Source of the DNA: Sphingomonas sp.
GTDB lineage: Bacteria; Pseudomonadota; Alphaproteobacteria; Sphingomonadales; Sphingomonadaceae
Length of the DNA: 64,000 nt
Assembly: GCF_013812825.1 (NCBI RefSeq)
Contig: NZ_JACCSU010000027.1
Location: forward strand, 1-64,000
Direction: 5' to 3'
In this document: positions 34,683-43,605 of the stretch, piece after piece
How the letters are laid out: every line of letters starts with the position of its first letter
Position numbering within the stretch: the stretch's first letter is position 1
Program-made: the position numbers and the translations under genes
The notes under the pieces: model-generated
What the model was told of the DNA's origin: nothing
The model's input: only the letters and a program-made list of their open reading frames with translations
The model's database searches: none

Positions 34683-35149
34683 CCTGCCGGCTTCAGCACC
34701 ATCAGGAAGAAGATGATGACCAATGCAGTGAAGGCGGGCCACCCGAGGAGAAACCAGGCGCGGTACAGGCGTCGATAGCGACGCTCGTCAAGCGGCTCGC
34801 CGATCCCTTGGAGTTCCAACAAATGCTTCATCCGCATCTGGATGGCGACGACTGGAATCCAGCAGAGCCCGGCCAGCAAATAAAGGCCGTAGGACGCCAC
34901 AAGCCACGGCAAATTCCAAGGAATGCCGGAACGCCAAATGAGCCACGCGCCGGTCACCGGCTGGATAATTACGGCTGGGGTGGTGAACAACCAATCGGCC
35001 ATGACCGTGGTACGCGCGGCGGCGAGCCGGCCTTGCTCGTTGCCTGGCACATGAGCTCTAAAAAAGAAAAACGCCGTGCCCAGCCCGGTTCCGAACAGAA
35101 TGGCCGAGCTCAGGATGTGGATCGTCTTGACGACCGCGTAGCCGTCCAT
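34679..35149 (-). CDS. DUF2269 family integral membrane protein
   Basis: A 156-aa protein with four hydrophobic helices (about residues 5-28, 50-72, 80-102 and 130-153). The start MDGYAVVKTIHILSSAILFG and a histidine in the first helix (KTIHILSS) match the DUF2269 family, whose role is unknown. It lies two bases from the rimO stop and overlaps the dehydrogenase start, so the pair probably form one operon; a dehydrogenase next to a DUF2269 protein is seen in other bacteria. Confidence 0.82.
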   Translation of the reverse strand: MDGYAVVKTIHILSSAILFGTGLGTAFFFFRAHVPGNEQGRLAAARTTVMADWLFTTPAVIIQPVTGAWLIWRSGIPWNLPWLVASYGLYLLAGLCWIPVVAIQMRMKHLLELQGIGEPLDERRYRRLYRAWFLLGWPAFTALVIIFFLMVLKPAG

Positions 35150-35150
35150 C

Positions 35151-36500
35151 CTAGGTGACCGGCACCCCGTAGAGGTCGTGCTCGTCGCTGTCCTCGATGC
35201 GCACGGGGACGATGTCGCCGGGGTTCAGCCCTGCCGAGTCGCGAAGATGGACTTCGCCGTCGATCTCGGGCGCGTCGGCCTTCGAGCGGCCGGACGCTCC
35301 GCCGGTTTCCTTGTCGACCGAATCAATCAACACTTCCAAGGACTTGCCGATTTTGGATCGCAGCTTTTCGGCGCTGATCCGGGCGGATAATTCCATGATC
35401 CGATCGAACCGCTGCTGTTTGACCTCGTCCGGCACCGGGTCGGGAAGCGCGTTGGCCGCCGCTCCCTCGACCGGCTCGAAGCGGAAGGCGCCGACGCGGT
35501 CGAGCTGGGCGACCTCGAGCCAGTCGAGGAGATACTGGAAATCCTCTTCGGTCTCGCCGGGGAAGCCGACCACGAACGACGAGCGGAGGGCGATTTCCGG
35601 GCAAATCGAGCGCCATTCGACAATCCGCTGGAGCACCCGGGCGTCGTTGGCCGGGCGGCGCATCGAGCGCAGGATCTTCGGGCTCGCATGCTGGAACGGG
35701 ATGTCGAGATAGGGGAGGACCAGCCCTTCGGCCATCAGCGGGATCACCCGGTCGACGTGCGGGTAGGGGTAGACGTAGTGCAGCCGCACCCAGACTCCGA
35801 GCTGCCCAAGTTCGCGCGCCAGGTCGGTCATGTGGGCGCGGACCTCACGGCCCTTCCACGGCCAGGCCGAGTGGCGCAGGTCGACTCCATAGGCCGACGT
35901 GTCCTGGCTGATTACCAGCAGCTCGCGGGTTCCGGCCGCGACCAGTTTCTCCGCCTCGCGGAGGATCGCATCGGGCCGCCGGCTGACCAGCTCGCCGCGC
36001 AGCGAGGGGATGATGCAGAACGCGCAGCGGTGGTTGCAGCCCTCGGAAATCTTCACATAGCTGTAGTGGCGCGGAGTCAGCTTGAGCCCCGGCCCGAGGT
36101 TGGCGGCGGGCACCAGGTCGAGGAACGCGTTCGGCACCGGCGGAGCGGCCTCGTGGACCGCGGCGACCACTTCGTCATATTGCTGCGGCCCGGTCACCGC
36201 GAGCACGCCCGGGAACCGCGAGCGGATGACGTCCGCGTCCTTGCCCATGCAGCCGGTGACGACGACCCGGCCGTTCTCGGCGATCGCCTCTCCAATGGCT
36301 TCCAGGCTCTCGGCCTTGGCGCTGTCGAGGAAGCCGCAGGTGTTGACCAGCACCACGTCGGCCCCGGCATAATCGGGAGACATGTCGTAGCCGTCGGCGC
36401 GCAGCTTGGTCATGATCCGCTCGCTGTCGACCAGCGCCTTGGGGCAGCCGAGCGAAACCAGGCCCACGCGCGGGGCTCGAGGAAGAGTCATGAGAGTCAT
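35151..36500 (-). CDS. rimO: Ribosomal protein S12 methylthiotransferase
   Basis: RimO adds a methylthio group to an aspartate of ribosomal protein S12 using two iron-sulfur clusters. The protein of about 449 aa has the N-terminal UPF0004 domain ([17 protein letters not shown], then [10 protein letters not shown] and VVVTGCMGK, giving the three cysteines), the radical SAM motif CNHRCAFC in [19 protein letters not shown] and a C-terminal TRAM domain ending HDLYGVPVT. The start is uncertain between ATG 36500 and ATG 36491; a longer in-frame extension upstream is not conserved. Confidence 0.96.
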   Translation of the reverse strand: MTLMTLPRAPRVGLVSLGCPKALVDSERIMTKLRADGYDMSPDYAGADVVLVNTCGFLDSAKAESLEAIGEAIAENGRVVVTGCMGKDADVIRSRFPGVLAVTGPQQYDEVVAAVHEAAPPVPNAFLDLVPAANLGPGLKLTPRHYSYVKISEGCNHRCAFCIIPSLRGELVSRRPDAILREAEKLVAAGTRELLVISQDTSAYGVDLRHSAWPWKGREVRAHMTDLARELGQLGVWVRLHYVYPYPHVDRVIPLMAEGLVLPYLDIPFQHASPKILRSMRRPANDARVLQRIVEWRSICPEIALRSSFVVGFPGETEEDFQYLLDWLEVAQLDRVGAFRFEPVEGAAANALPDPVPDEVKQQRFDRIMELSARISAEKLRSKIGKSLEVLIDSVDKETGGASGRSKADAPEIDGEVHLRDSAGLNPGDIVPVRIEDSDEHDLYGVPVT

Positions 36501-36676
36501 CGGAAGGGCCGCGCCTGTAGCCGGATTTTGGGGCAAAAGCGAGGCCTTTGCCTCGCCCAAAACGAAGTGAGCCGAAGAACTTAGACGCTGCTGTCCGCGG
36601 TTTCGCGTCGCCGGTGGCTGGCCTTGTCGGCGAACGCTGCTAAGAGGCGCGCGCTTCAAAGCGGCGGGAGTAAGGA

Positions 36677-38023
36677 ATGCACATCGCGATGATTGGCACC
36701 GGCTATGTCGGGCTGGTGTCCGGCGCCTGCTTCGCCGACTTCGGCCACCAGGTGACCTGCGTCGACAAGGATTCCGACAAGATCGATGCGCTCAATGCCG
36801 GCCGGATGCCGATTTGGGAGCCGGGGCTCGAGGAGCTGGTCAAGGCCAACGCGGAGCGCGGCCGCCTGCGCTTCACGACCGACCTTGCGGGCGGGCTCGA
36901 CGAGGCCGAAGCCGTGTTCATCGCCGTCGGGACGCCCGCCAGGCGCGGCGATGGCCATGCCGACCTCACCTACGTCTATGACGCTGTTCGCGAGCTTGCC
37001 CGAACCGTCGACCGGCCAGCGCCGGTCATCGTCGTCAAGTCGACCGTCCCGGTCGGCACCGGCGACCGGATCATCGAAATCCTCGCCGAGGAGGGCATCG
37101 AGGACGCTTCGGTGGCCTCCAACCCGGAATTCCTGCGCGAGGGCGCCGCGATCCGCGATTTCAAGATCCCCGACCGGATCGTCGTCGGCGCCGAGGACGA
37201 GCGGGCGCGGACGGTGCTGCGCGAGGTCTATCGGCCGTTGTTCCTCAACCAGGCGCCGATCCTGTTCACCGGCCGCCGCACCGCCGAGCTGACCAAATAT
37301 GCGGCCAATGCCTTTTTGGCGGTCAAGATCAGCTTCATCAACGAGGTCGCCGACCTGTGCGAAGCGGTCGGCGCGGATGTTCAAGATGTCGCAAGGGGGA
37401 TCGGCCTCGATAACCGCATCGGCCCCAAGTTCCTGCACGCCGGGCCCGGATACGGCGGCAGCTGCTTTCCAAAGGACACGGTGGCCTTGCTCCGGACCGC
37501 CGATGCGGCCGGCGTCGACCAGCGGATCGTCCGCACGGTGGTCGACGTCAACGACCGCCGCAAGGAATCGATGGCGGCGCGGGTCGCGCAAGCGCTCGGC
37601 GGAAGCGGAGCCGATGGCCTCCGGGGCAAGCGCATCGCCGTGCTCGGGCTGGCGTTCAAGCCCAACACCGACGACATGCGCGAGGCTCCGTCGCTGCCGC
37701 TGATCGAGGGCCTGCTCAAGGGAGGGGCTGAGGTCGCGGCGTTCGACCCGGTTGCGGTCGAGCAGGCGCAGCCATTGCTGCCCGACGTCGAGTTCGCCGC
37801 CGACGCCCACGCCGCCGCCGAGGGCGCCGACGCGCTGGTCATCGTCACCGAATGGGACGAGTTCCGGGCGCTCGACCTCGCCGACCTCGCTTCGGCGATG
37901 CGCGGCAACGTGCTGGTCGACCTGCGCAACGTCTACGACAGCGCCGAGGCCGAATCCGCCGGTCTCGCCTATTTCGGCATCGGCCGCGGTCAGCTGAACC
38001 GAAAGCCGACGGTACCCGGATGA
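36677..38023 (+). CDS. ugd: UDP-glucose 6-dehydrogenase
   Basis: This enzyme oxidises UDP-glucose to UDP-glucuronate with two NAD+ for surface polysaccharide synthesis. The 448-aa protein has the N-terminal Rossmann motif [20 protein letters not shown], the STVPVGTGD loop and the catalytic cysteine in [17 protein letters not shown] near residue 263. The C-terminal domain has [18 protein letters not shown]. It is the first of three polysaccharide genes; the next starts four bases before its end. Confidence 0.96.
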   Translation: MHIAMIGTGYVGLVSGACFADFGHQVTCVDKDSDKIDALNAGRMPIWEPGLEELVKANAERGRLRFTTDLAGGLDEAEAVFIAVGTPARRGDGHADLTYVYDAVRELARTVDRPAPVIVVKSTVPVGTGDRIIEILAEEGIEDASVASNPEFLREGAAIRDFKIPDRIVVGAEDERARTVLREVYRPLFLNQAPILFTGRRTAELTKYAANAFLAVKISFINEVADLCEAVGADVQDVARGIGLDNRIGPKFLHAGPGYGGSCFPKDTVALLRTADAAGVDQRIVRTVVDVNDRRKESMAARVAQALGGSGADGLRGKRIAVLGLAFKPNTDDMREAPSLPLIEGLLKGGAEVAAFDPVAVEQAQPLLPDVEFAADAHAAAEGADALVIVTEWDEFRALDLADLASAMRGNVLVDLRNVYDSAEAESAGLAYFGIGRGQLNRKPTVPG

Positions 38024-39291
38024 GCGGCATTGGCCGGATTATCGTCATTGGGCTCGGCTATGTCGGCCTGCCGCTTGCCGTGGCGCTGGCGCGCAAGTTC
38101 GAGGTCATCGGCTTCGACGTCGATTCGCAGCGCATTTCCCAGCTTCGCTCGGGCCACGATCGCACCCGCGAGGCCGACCCCGAAGAGCTCAAGCGCACCA
38201 GCCTGACGTTTAGCGATTCGAGCGAGGACTGCCGCGGCGCCGACATCTACATCGTCACGGTTCCAACCCCGGTCGACCGCGACAACCAGCCCGACCTTCG
38301 CGCCGTCATCGCCGCGACCCGGATGATCGCCGAGGCGATCGACCCCGCCCGGCGGCCGACGATCGTCTACGAAAGCACCGTCTATCCGGGGGTCACCGAG
38401 GACGTCTGCGGGCGCGAGCTCGAGCGCTCCGGCGATCTCAAGCGCGGCCGCGATTTCCGCCTCGGCTATTCGCCGGAGCGGATCAATCCGGGCGACCGGA
38501 CCCATTCGATCGACCGGATCACCAAGGTCATCGCCGGCGAGGACGGCGAGGTGACCGACCAGATGGAGCAGATGTACGGGGCGATCACCAGCGGCGGAGT
38601 GTTCCGGGCCGCGTCGATCAAGGCGGCCGAGGCGGCCAAGGCGATCGAGAACGCCCAGCGCGACATCAATATCGCCTTCATGAACGAAGTCGCCCAGATC
38701 TTCTCGAAAATCGAGGTGTCGGTCTGGGACGTGCTCGCCGCGGCGCGCACCAAATGGAATTTCCTGCCGTTCGAGCCGGGCCTGGTCGGCGGCCACTGCA
38801 TCAGCGTCGACCCTTATTATCTCAGCCACCTCGCGCAGCAGGTCGGCCATCACCCCGAGGTCATCCTGTCGGGACGCTCGACCAACGACCGGATGGGCGA
38901 GTGGGTCGCCGATGCTCTCCACGAACGATTGGCGGGCAAGCCGGGGCGGGCGCTGGTGCTCGGTCTGACGTTCAAGGAGGACGTTCCCGACCTTCGCAAC
39001 AGCCGCGTCTTCGACCTCGTGCACCGATTGCGGGAGCTCGGCCACGACGTCGATGTCGCCGACCCGCTCGCCGATCCGGGCGAGCTCGAGCGCGAGCATG
39101 GCCTCAAAGTCGTCAATCCGGACGGGGTGCGCTATAGTCTCGTCGTCGGCGCGGTCCCGCATGCCGATTATCGATCGCTTTCGGCCCCGGACCTGGAGGC
39201 GATGCTCGAGCAGGATGGGATGCTGGCCGATCTGAAGGGCATGTGGCGCGACCGGCAGCTGGGCCCGGGAATCGACCGCTGGTCGCTGTGA
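38020..39291 (+). CDS. Nucleotide-sugar dehydrogenase, UDP-N-acetylhexosaminuronate type (TviB/WbpO-like)
   Basis: A 423-aa second member of the UDP-sugar dehydrogenase family. The Rossmann motif is VIGLGYVGLPLAVALARKFE and the catalytic cysteine lies in EPGLVGGHCISVDPYYLSH, the GGHCI(S/G)VDPYYL form typical of UDP-GlcNAc/GalNAc dehydrogenases such as TviB and WbpO and unlike the GGSCFPKD form of the gene before it. It probably makes an N-acetyl-hexosaminuronic acid donor. The ATG overlaps the ugd stop (ATGA). Confidence 0.92.
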   Translation: MSGIGRIIVIGLGYVGLPLAVALARKFEVIGFDVDSQRISQLRSGHDRTREADPEELKRTSLTFSDSSEDCRGADIYIVTVPTPVDRDNQPDLRAVIAATRMIAEAIDPARRPTIVYESTVYPGVTEDVCGRELERSGDLKRGRDFRLGYSPERINPGDRTHSIDRITKVIAGEDGEVTDQMEQMYGAITSGGVFRAASIKAAEAAKAIENAQRDINIAFMNEVAQIFSKIEVSVWDVLAAARTKWNFLPFEPGLVGGHCISVDPYYLSHLAQQVGHHPEVILSGRSTNDRMGEWVADALHERLAGKPGRALVLGLTFKEDVPDLRNSRVFDLVHRLRELGHDVDVADPLADPGELEREHGLKVVNPDGVRYSLVVGAVPHADYRSLSAPDLEAMLEQDGMLADLKGMWRDRQLGPGIDRWSL

Positions 39292-39315
39292 TTTTCCGCT
39301 GGGGCCTTTGAACGA

Positions 39316-40593
39316 ATGCGTCACGAGCCGGCCACGAGGCTGATGAAGCAGCCGCTGTTCACTCGGCGGCGGTTCCAGTTTGCAAGCGCGCTTGTGATCG
39401 GCGCGCTGCTGCCGTTCGCCGTGCGCGGCACCGTCCTGCCCGGCCTGTTCGCCGAGCCGGCGGGCATCAATGCGCTGATCGGCAACAGCGTCGCCATCGC
39501 CATCGCCTTCTGGATGCGGCTGTCGATCGAGACCTATCCCGGAATCCGCTCGGCCTACGTGATCTTGCCGACCTCGCTGACCGGTCACGGGGTGATCGTC
39601 GTCGCCCTCCTCCTGACCCGCTTGCCGTACGACCGGCTGGCGCTCGGCCTCGGCTTCGCGCTCCACGTCTTGTGGCTGTATGTGCTGTATTTCTATGCCC
39701 AGCGAACGATCCAGCAGCGGATCGCGATCGTCCCGTTCGGCGAGGTCTCGCGCCTCAACCAGATCGGCAATATCGAGTGGCAGACGCTGGCCCGGCCGCG
39801 GCTCGAGGACACCGCCGGCTGCCACGCGATCGTCGCCGACTTCGCCACCGACCTGCCCGACGAGTGGGAGGCGTTCCTCGCCGACGCCGCGCTTGCCGGC
39901 CGAATCGTCTACCAGGTCAAGCAATTGTCCGAATCGCTCACCGGACGGGTCCAGCTCGACCATCTTTCGGAGAACAGCTTCGGCTCGCTGCTCCCGGCGC
40001 GCGGCTATTTTCACTTAAAAGCGCTCGGCGATTTCCTGGTCGCGGTCGCGATGCTTCCGCTGGCGCTGCCGCTGATGGCGGTGGCGGCGCTGGCGATCCG
40101 GGCCGAAGGGCCGGGGCCGATCCTGTTCCGCCAGGCGCGCATCGGCCATGCCGGCCGACGCATGACGGTGTACAAATTCCGCACCATGCGTGCCGTGTCG
40201 GCCGGTGACGAGCGCCGCGCCGCGATGACCGGCAAGGACGACGAACGAATCACCCGGGTCGGAGCGTTCCTGCGCCGCACGCGGATCGACGAGCTGCCGC
40301 AGATCTTCAACATCCTCAAATGGCAGATGAGCTGGATCGGCCCGCGCCCCGAAGCCGAGGTGCTGTCGATCTGGTACACCAGCGAGCTGCCCTTCTACCG
40401 CTACCGCCACGTCGTGAAGCCGGGGATTTCGGGCTGGGCGCAGGTCAACCAGGGCCACGTCGCCGAGGTCGAGGAGGTCCACCACAAGCTCCAGTACGAC
40501 TTCTACTACATCAAATATTTCTCGCCCTGGCTCGACCTGCTGATCGTGTTCCGGACGATCAAGACGGTGCTGACCGGGTTCGGCTCGCGCTAG
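39316..40593 (+). CDS. Undecaprenyl-phosphate sugar-1-phosphate transferase (exopolysaccharide priming enzyme)
   Basis: A 425-aa WcaJ/GumD-type membrane enzyme that starts repeat-unit synthesis by placing a sugar-1-phosphate on the lipid carrier. The N-terminal half has several hydrophobic helices (about 25-130). The C-terminal bacterial sugar transferase domain (about 230-425) has KALGDFLVAVAMLPLALPL, FRQARIGHAGRRMTVYKFRTM, the RRTRIDELPQIFNILKWQMSWIGPRPE catalytic segment (read in parts) and KPGISGWAQVNQG. It follows the two dehydrogenase genes by 24 bp, so an acidic capsule or exopolysaccharide is likely; other polymer genes are not in the window. Confidence 0.93.
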   Translation: MRHEPATRLMKQPLFTRRRFQFASALVIGALLPFAVRGTVLPGLFAEPAGINALIGNSVAIAIAFWMRLSIETYPGIRSAYVILPTSLTGHGVIVVALLLTRLPYDRLALGLGFALHVLWLYVLYFYAQRTIQQRIAIVPFGEVSRLNQIGNIEWQTLARPRLEDTAGCHAIVADFATDLPDEWEAFLADAALAGRIVYQVKQLSESLTGRVQLDHLSENSFGSLLPARGYFHLKALGDFLVAVAMLPLALPLMAVAALAIRAEGPGPILFRQARIGHAGRRMTVYKFRTMRAVSAGDERRAAMTGKDDERITRVGAFLRRTRIDELPQIFNILKWQMSWIGPRPEAEVLSIWYTSELPFYRYRHVVKPGISGWAQVNQGHVAEVEEVHHKLQYDFYYIKYFSPWLDLLIVFRTIKTVLTGFGSR

Positions 40594-40624
40594 GCATTGG
40601 CCCGCACCGCCGGCGGCCGCAGAC

Positions 40625-40633
40625 TTATCCACA
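40625..40633 (+). promoter_or_regulatory. DnaA box (perfect consensus TTATCCACA)
   Basis: The second perfect DnaA consensus in the window. It lies in the 375-bp gap after the sugar transferase gene and about 40 bases before the likely promoter of the small RNA candidate. Binding by DnaA is not shown; one box alone does not make an origin. Confidence 0.4.
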
Positions 40634-40673
40634 GCTTTTTGAAGCGAACCCCGAGTCGGGCCGAAAAAAGTGC

Positions 40674-40775
40674 TTGCGCGGGCCGGCCGGGCGGCTAGGG
40701 TGGCGTCGTGCTTTAGACCTTCGGGTCTGAAGCATGGGAACCCCGCCGGGTCAAACCGGTGGGGTTTACCATTTC
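40674..40775 (+). ncRNA. Candidate small RNA with its own promoter and terminator
   Basis: TTGCGC (40674-40679) and TAGGGT (40696-40701), 16 bases apart, form a plausible housekeeping promoter with a start near 40708. Two hairpins follow at once: 40709-40734, an 11-bp stem with a TTCG loop, and 40739-40766, an 11-bp stem AACCCCGCCGG/CCGGTGGGGTT with loop GTCAAA, followed by TACCATTTCT. The transcript would be 65-75 nt. The rest of the gap to 40968 holds nothing recognisable except the ribosome-binding site of the next gene. It could be a stand-alone RNA or a leader of the STAND gene. Confidence 0.45.
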
Positions 40776-40968
40776 TGGGCCCCCCCGCGCCAAGTGCGCT
40801 GGCTGCCGTCGCCCCTTTCCCTCACCCGCAGCGGGAGCCCATTGCAACGGCAACGGGATTCGGGCTCGCGCGCGGCAATCCACCGCCGCGGCGCTGGGCT
40901 GTAGGAAAATGGGTGCTTTTGGACTGCACTCAGTTAGGATGCCGAGCTTCTGATCGGAGGACAGCTCC

Positions 40969-43536
40969 ATGTATTCGAACGTCCGCGAACTGGTAGCAGC
41001 AGGAACTCTTCCGACGGACGATGCTGCCATCGCTGAACTGCTCACCAATTCTGATTGCACGTACCTCTTTCAGGAAGGTGATTGTTGGGATTTCAAAGAG
41101 TCGTGGCCCTTCTCATATTCCGACAACTACTTTTATGGCCTGGCGCGCCTAGTTTGCGCCTTCGCTAATTCGGATGGCGGCATCATCATCTTTGGAGTGG
41201 ATGACAAGACAAGGAAGGGTGGTCGGACTAAGGTCATACCCAATCTCGATAAGTTTGAGTTGGCGCTAAAACAGTTGACAGGCGCCGTTCCGGATTTGGA
41301 GCTCCGTCGGTTCTCAAACGCCGACTGCGGAAATGTGGACGTGCTCCTGGTGAAACGGAAGGGTGCATTCGACCCACCCTTCAGGTTCGTTCGCGACGCA
41401 GGCACTTACAAGTCGAACACGTTCTGGGTTCGGCAAGGCTCGGCCATTGCGGACGCTGAGGCGAGTGACATTCCGAATTTGTACTTGAGGCAGGTCACTG
41501 AAGATGAGGTCGTCCGCCAGCCCATCGGACAGCTGCCTCCGAGTCAATCAAACGTACGCGAGTTTGTTGGCCGAATGCCAACAATCGATTCTGTATTCCA
41601 ATGGATGTCAATGAGCGATGAGCCTCGAGCCTTCCTTTATGGCAAGGGCGGCTCTGGTAAGTCGACCATAGCGCAAGAGGTGTTCAAGCAGATTCGATCA
41701 AACGGTGGTGCATTCAAACTAGGGGGCGAAAGCTTGATCGATCAGGTGATCTTCCTCAGTGCCAAACGGCAGTATCTGGATGTAGAGAAGCAAAGCGTTG
41801 CTAGCTTTCTCGGCAATGATTTCACGGATGAGGCCGGTCTTTACCGTGGTATTCTTCTGCTAGGTGGCGTGGCGGACAGTAACATTGATGATGAACCGAT
41901 CGAAAAATTGAAGCCAGCTATCCAGCAATTTTTCAATGAAACGGCGTGTTTTATCGTAATAGACGATATCGATACGTTAACAACGGCTGGCGAAGAAGGG
42001 GGATTCGATTTTCTATACCGCGTTGCTGTTCGTTCTCCCAAGATTTCAAAGTTTCTGTACACGCTCAGGAACCGGCCGACGCAGTCACTCAGAAGCTCAA
42101 TCGAAGTTCCAGGTATGACAGGCGATGAACTGCGTAGCTTTGTCGAAACTTGTGCGGAACAGTTTAAAGTTCCAAAGCCGAGTCAAGCATTCATTGAGGG
42201 TCCGCTCTCGGAAGTTTCCGAAGGCCGCCCGCTGGTTGTCGAGAGCATAATTCTCCTTCGCCGACAGTCTGGGTCCTATGAACGAGCACTTGCAATGTTC
42301 GAAAGGGGGAGCGGTGATGATGTGCGTTCGTACGTCTTTCAAAGGGAGTGGGAGGCCATTCCAAAGCAGAGCCGCGGCAAAGAGGTGCTTGGCTGTCTAG
42401 CACTTTATGGACGGCCAATGAGCTTTGGAGACATTGCAGCAGTTTCCCGTCTTGAAGAATCGAAAGTTAAAGACGCGATTGCCGCAATTCAGGAGATGTT
42501 CCTCATCAGTGAAGAGGACGATCAAGATACTCTGTTCTCGCTCGGCGCTTTAACCAAAACGTTTATTCATACGCAAGTCGAGAGCTTAGACATGTTCGCA
42601 ACTATCAAGGCGCGAGTGGATCATTTCAAACGCTCAGCTTACCCAGAATCTCCCGTATTAGCCAAAATCAATCGGGAGCTAAGAAAGGCGGAATACTCGG
42701 CGCGTAATGGTGACGAAGAACTCTTGGACGATTTGATATGGAAGCTTAATTCTGATCGGTTTCCACCTGACATCGTCGAAAACCCTCGCTTCGTTGCGAT
42801 GCGAGGATACGCGGCTACCCTTAAATCACGACCAAATCTTGCGGCAGTTCGGGCTGATTTTAGGAATGCTGTCGAAATGGGATATAGACCGCCTTTAGAT
42901 GACATAAAGCGATGGTTCCTTTCTGAGGCGGCATCTGATTCTGCGTATAAAAACACGCTTGAAATCGAGCAGTTGATTACATCGGACAAGAGATATCCAC
43001 TGTCGGAGCGATCCGAGCTAAGGATGATGCGCGGCGTGTTCTTGTATAACTTCGCCAAGGCGAATATTCTTACCGATCAGTTTAGAGCGGTCGATCTACT
43101 CAAAGAATCCCTTGAAGCTCACATGCGGGCTTACGCAGGGCTCCTCCGCTCTAAATCGGCGTTGGCATCTCGAAGCGAGAAACTTGCCCAGAATACGGCT
43201 TATTTGTTCGGTCAACGTGCGGCCAAGCTCGACACGGGTGATCTTTTCATTGACACAGCATTGGCATTCATCAGGGATCACGAGATAACGTTGGATCCGT
43301 TGGCTGAACCAATGGTCCATTTTCTTCAGCTGCAGTTCCAACGTAATTCACATGCGCTCGATATTCTCAATCGGCTATTCTCCAAGGCAGATCTGCTGAT
43401 CAAAGAACTCCAGAAGAGCTCGAATTTTGCATGGGGTAGCAACAAACAAATGCTCATGGAGCAGCTTCAAGCATTCAGAGTTGCCGCAAAATCCACAATC
43501 GAAGCTTTGAGAAAGGCCCAGAGGCAGCACGCATGA
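40969..43536 (+). CDS. AlbA_2 (Schlafen-like) + STAND NTPase protein, putative defence protein
   Basis: An 855-aa protein. Residues about 25-165 match the AlbA_2/Schlafen-like domain (CWDFKESWPF at 39-48 and AFANSDGGIIIFGVDD at 64-79). An FVGR motif at 199-202 starts a STAND/NB-ARC-type NTPase with Walker A GKGGSGKS (225-232), Walker B CFIVIDDID (327-335) and an EGRPLVVESI segment like the STAND GLPLA motif. A winged-helix-like region follows, then about 300 helical residues that could be TPR-like sensors. Base composition is clearly lower in GC than the neighbours, and codon use differs. GGAGG (40956-40960) precedes the ATG. It stands alone between polysaccharide genes and parE. Role in phage defence is inferred from architecture and context. 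Confidence 0.8.
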   Translation: MYSNVRELVAAGTLPTDDAAIAELLTNSDCTYLFQEGDCWDFKESWPFSYSDNYFYGLARLVCAFANSDGGIIIFGVDDKTRKGGRTKVIPNLDKFELALKQLTGAVPDLELRRFSNADCGNVDVLLVKRKGAFDPPFRFVRDAGTYKSNTFWVRQGSAIADAEASDIPNLYLRQVTEDEVVRQPIGQLPPSQSNVREFVGRMPTIDSVFQWMSMSDEPRAFLYGKGGSGKSTIAQEVFKQIRSNGGAFKLGGESLIDQVIFLSAKRQYLDVEKQSVASFLGNDFTDEAGLYRGILLLGGVADSNIDDEPIEKLKPAIQQFFNETACFIVIDDIDTLTTAGEEGGFDFLYRVAVRSPKISKFLYTLRNRPTQSLRSSIEVPGMTGDELRSFVETCAEQFKVPKPSQAFIEGPLSEVSEGRPLVVESIILLRRQSGSYERALAMFERGSGDDVRSYVFQREWEAIPKQSRGKEVLGCLALYGRPMSFGDIAAVSRLEESKVKDAIAAIQEMFLISEEDDQDTLFSLGALTKTFIHTQVESLDMFATIKARVDHFKRSAYPESPVLAKINRELRKAEYSARNGDEELLDDLIWKLNSDRFPPDIVENPRFVAMRGYAATLKSRPNLAAVRADFRNAVEMGYRPPLDDIKRWFLSEAASDSAYKNTLEIEQLITSDKRYPLSERSELRMMRGVFLYNFAKANILTDQFRAVDLLKESLEAHMRAYAGLLRSKSALASRSEKLAQNTAYLFGQRAAKLDTGDLFIDTALAFIRDHEITLDPLAEPMVHFLQLQFQRNSHALDILNRLFSKADLLIKELQKSSNFAWGSNKQMLMEQLQAFRVAAKSTIEALRKAQRQHA

Positions 43537-43605
43537 ATGCGGTCGTCTAGAACAGAGCTTTCGACTTCCGGAAATTTGTGGCTGTTAGCCCAAAGGGGTA
43601 GCGAT

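Noticed and set aside
37990..40014. 674-codon open frame on the minus strand
   Set aside because: Antisense to the two polysaccharide genes; no start or motif support.
40969..43536. Mobile-element boundaries around the STAND gene
   Set aside because: No direct repeats, integrase, tRNA or transposase were seen at 40.6-41.0 or 43.5-43.6 kb, so transfer is supported by composition only.
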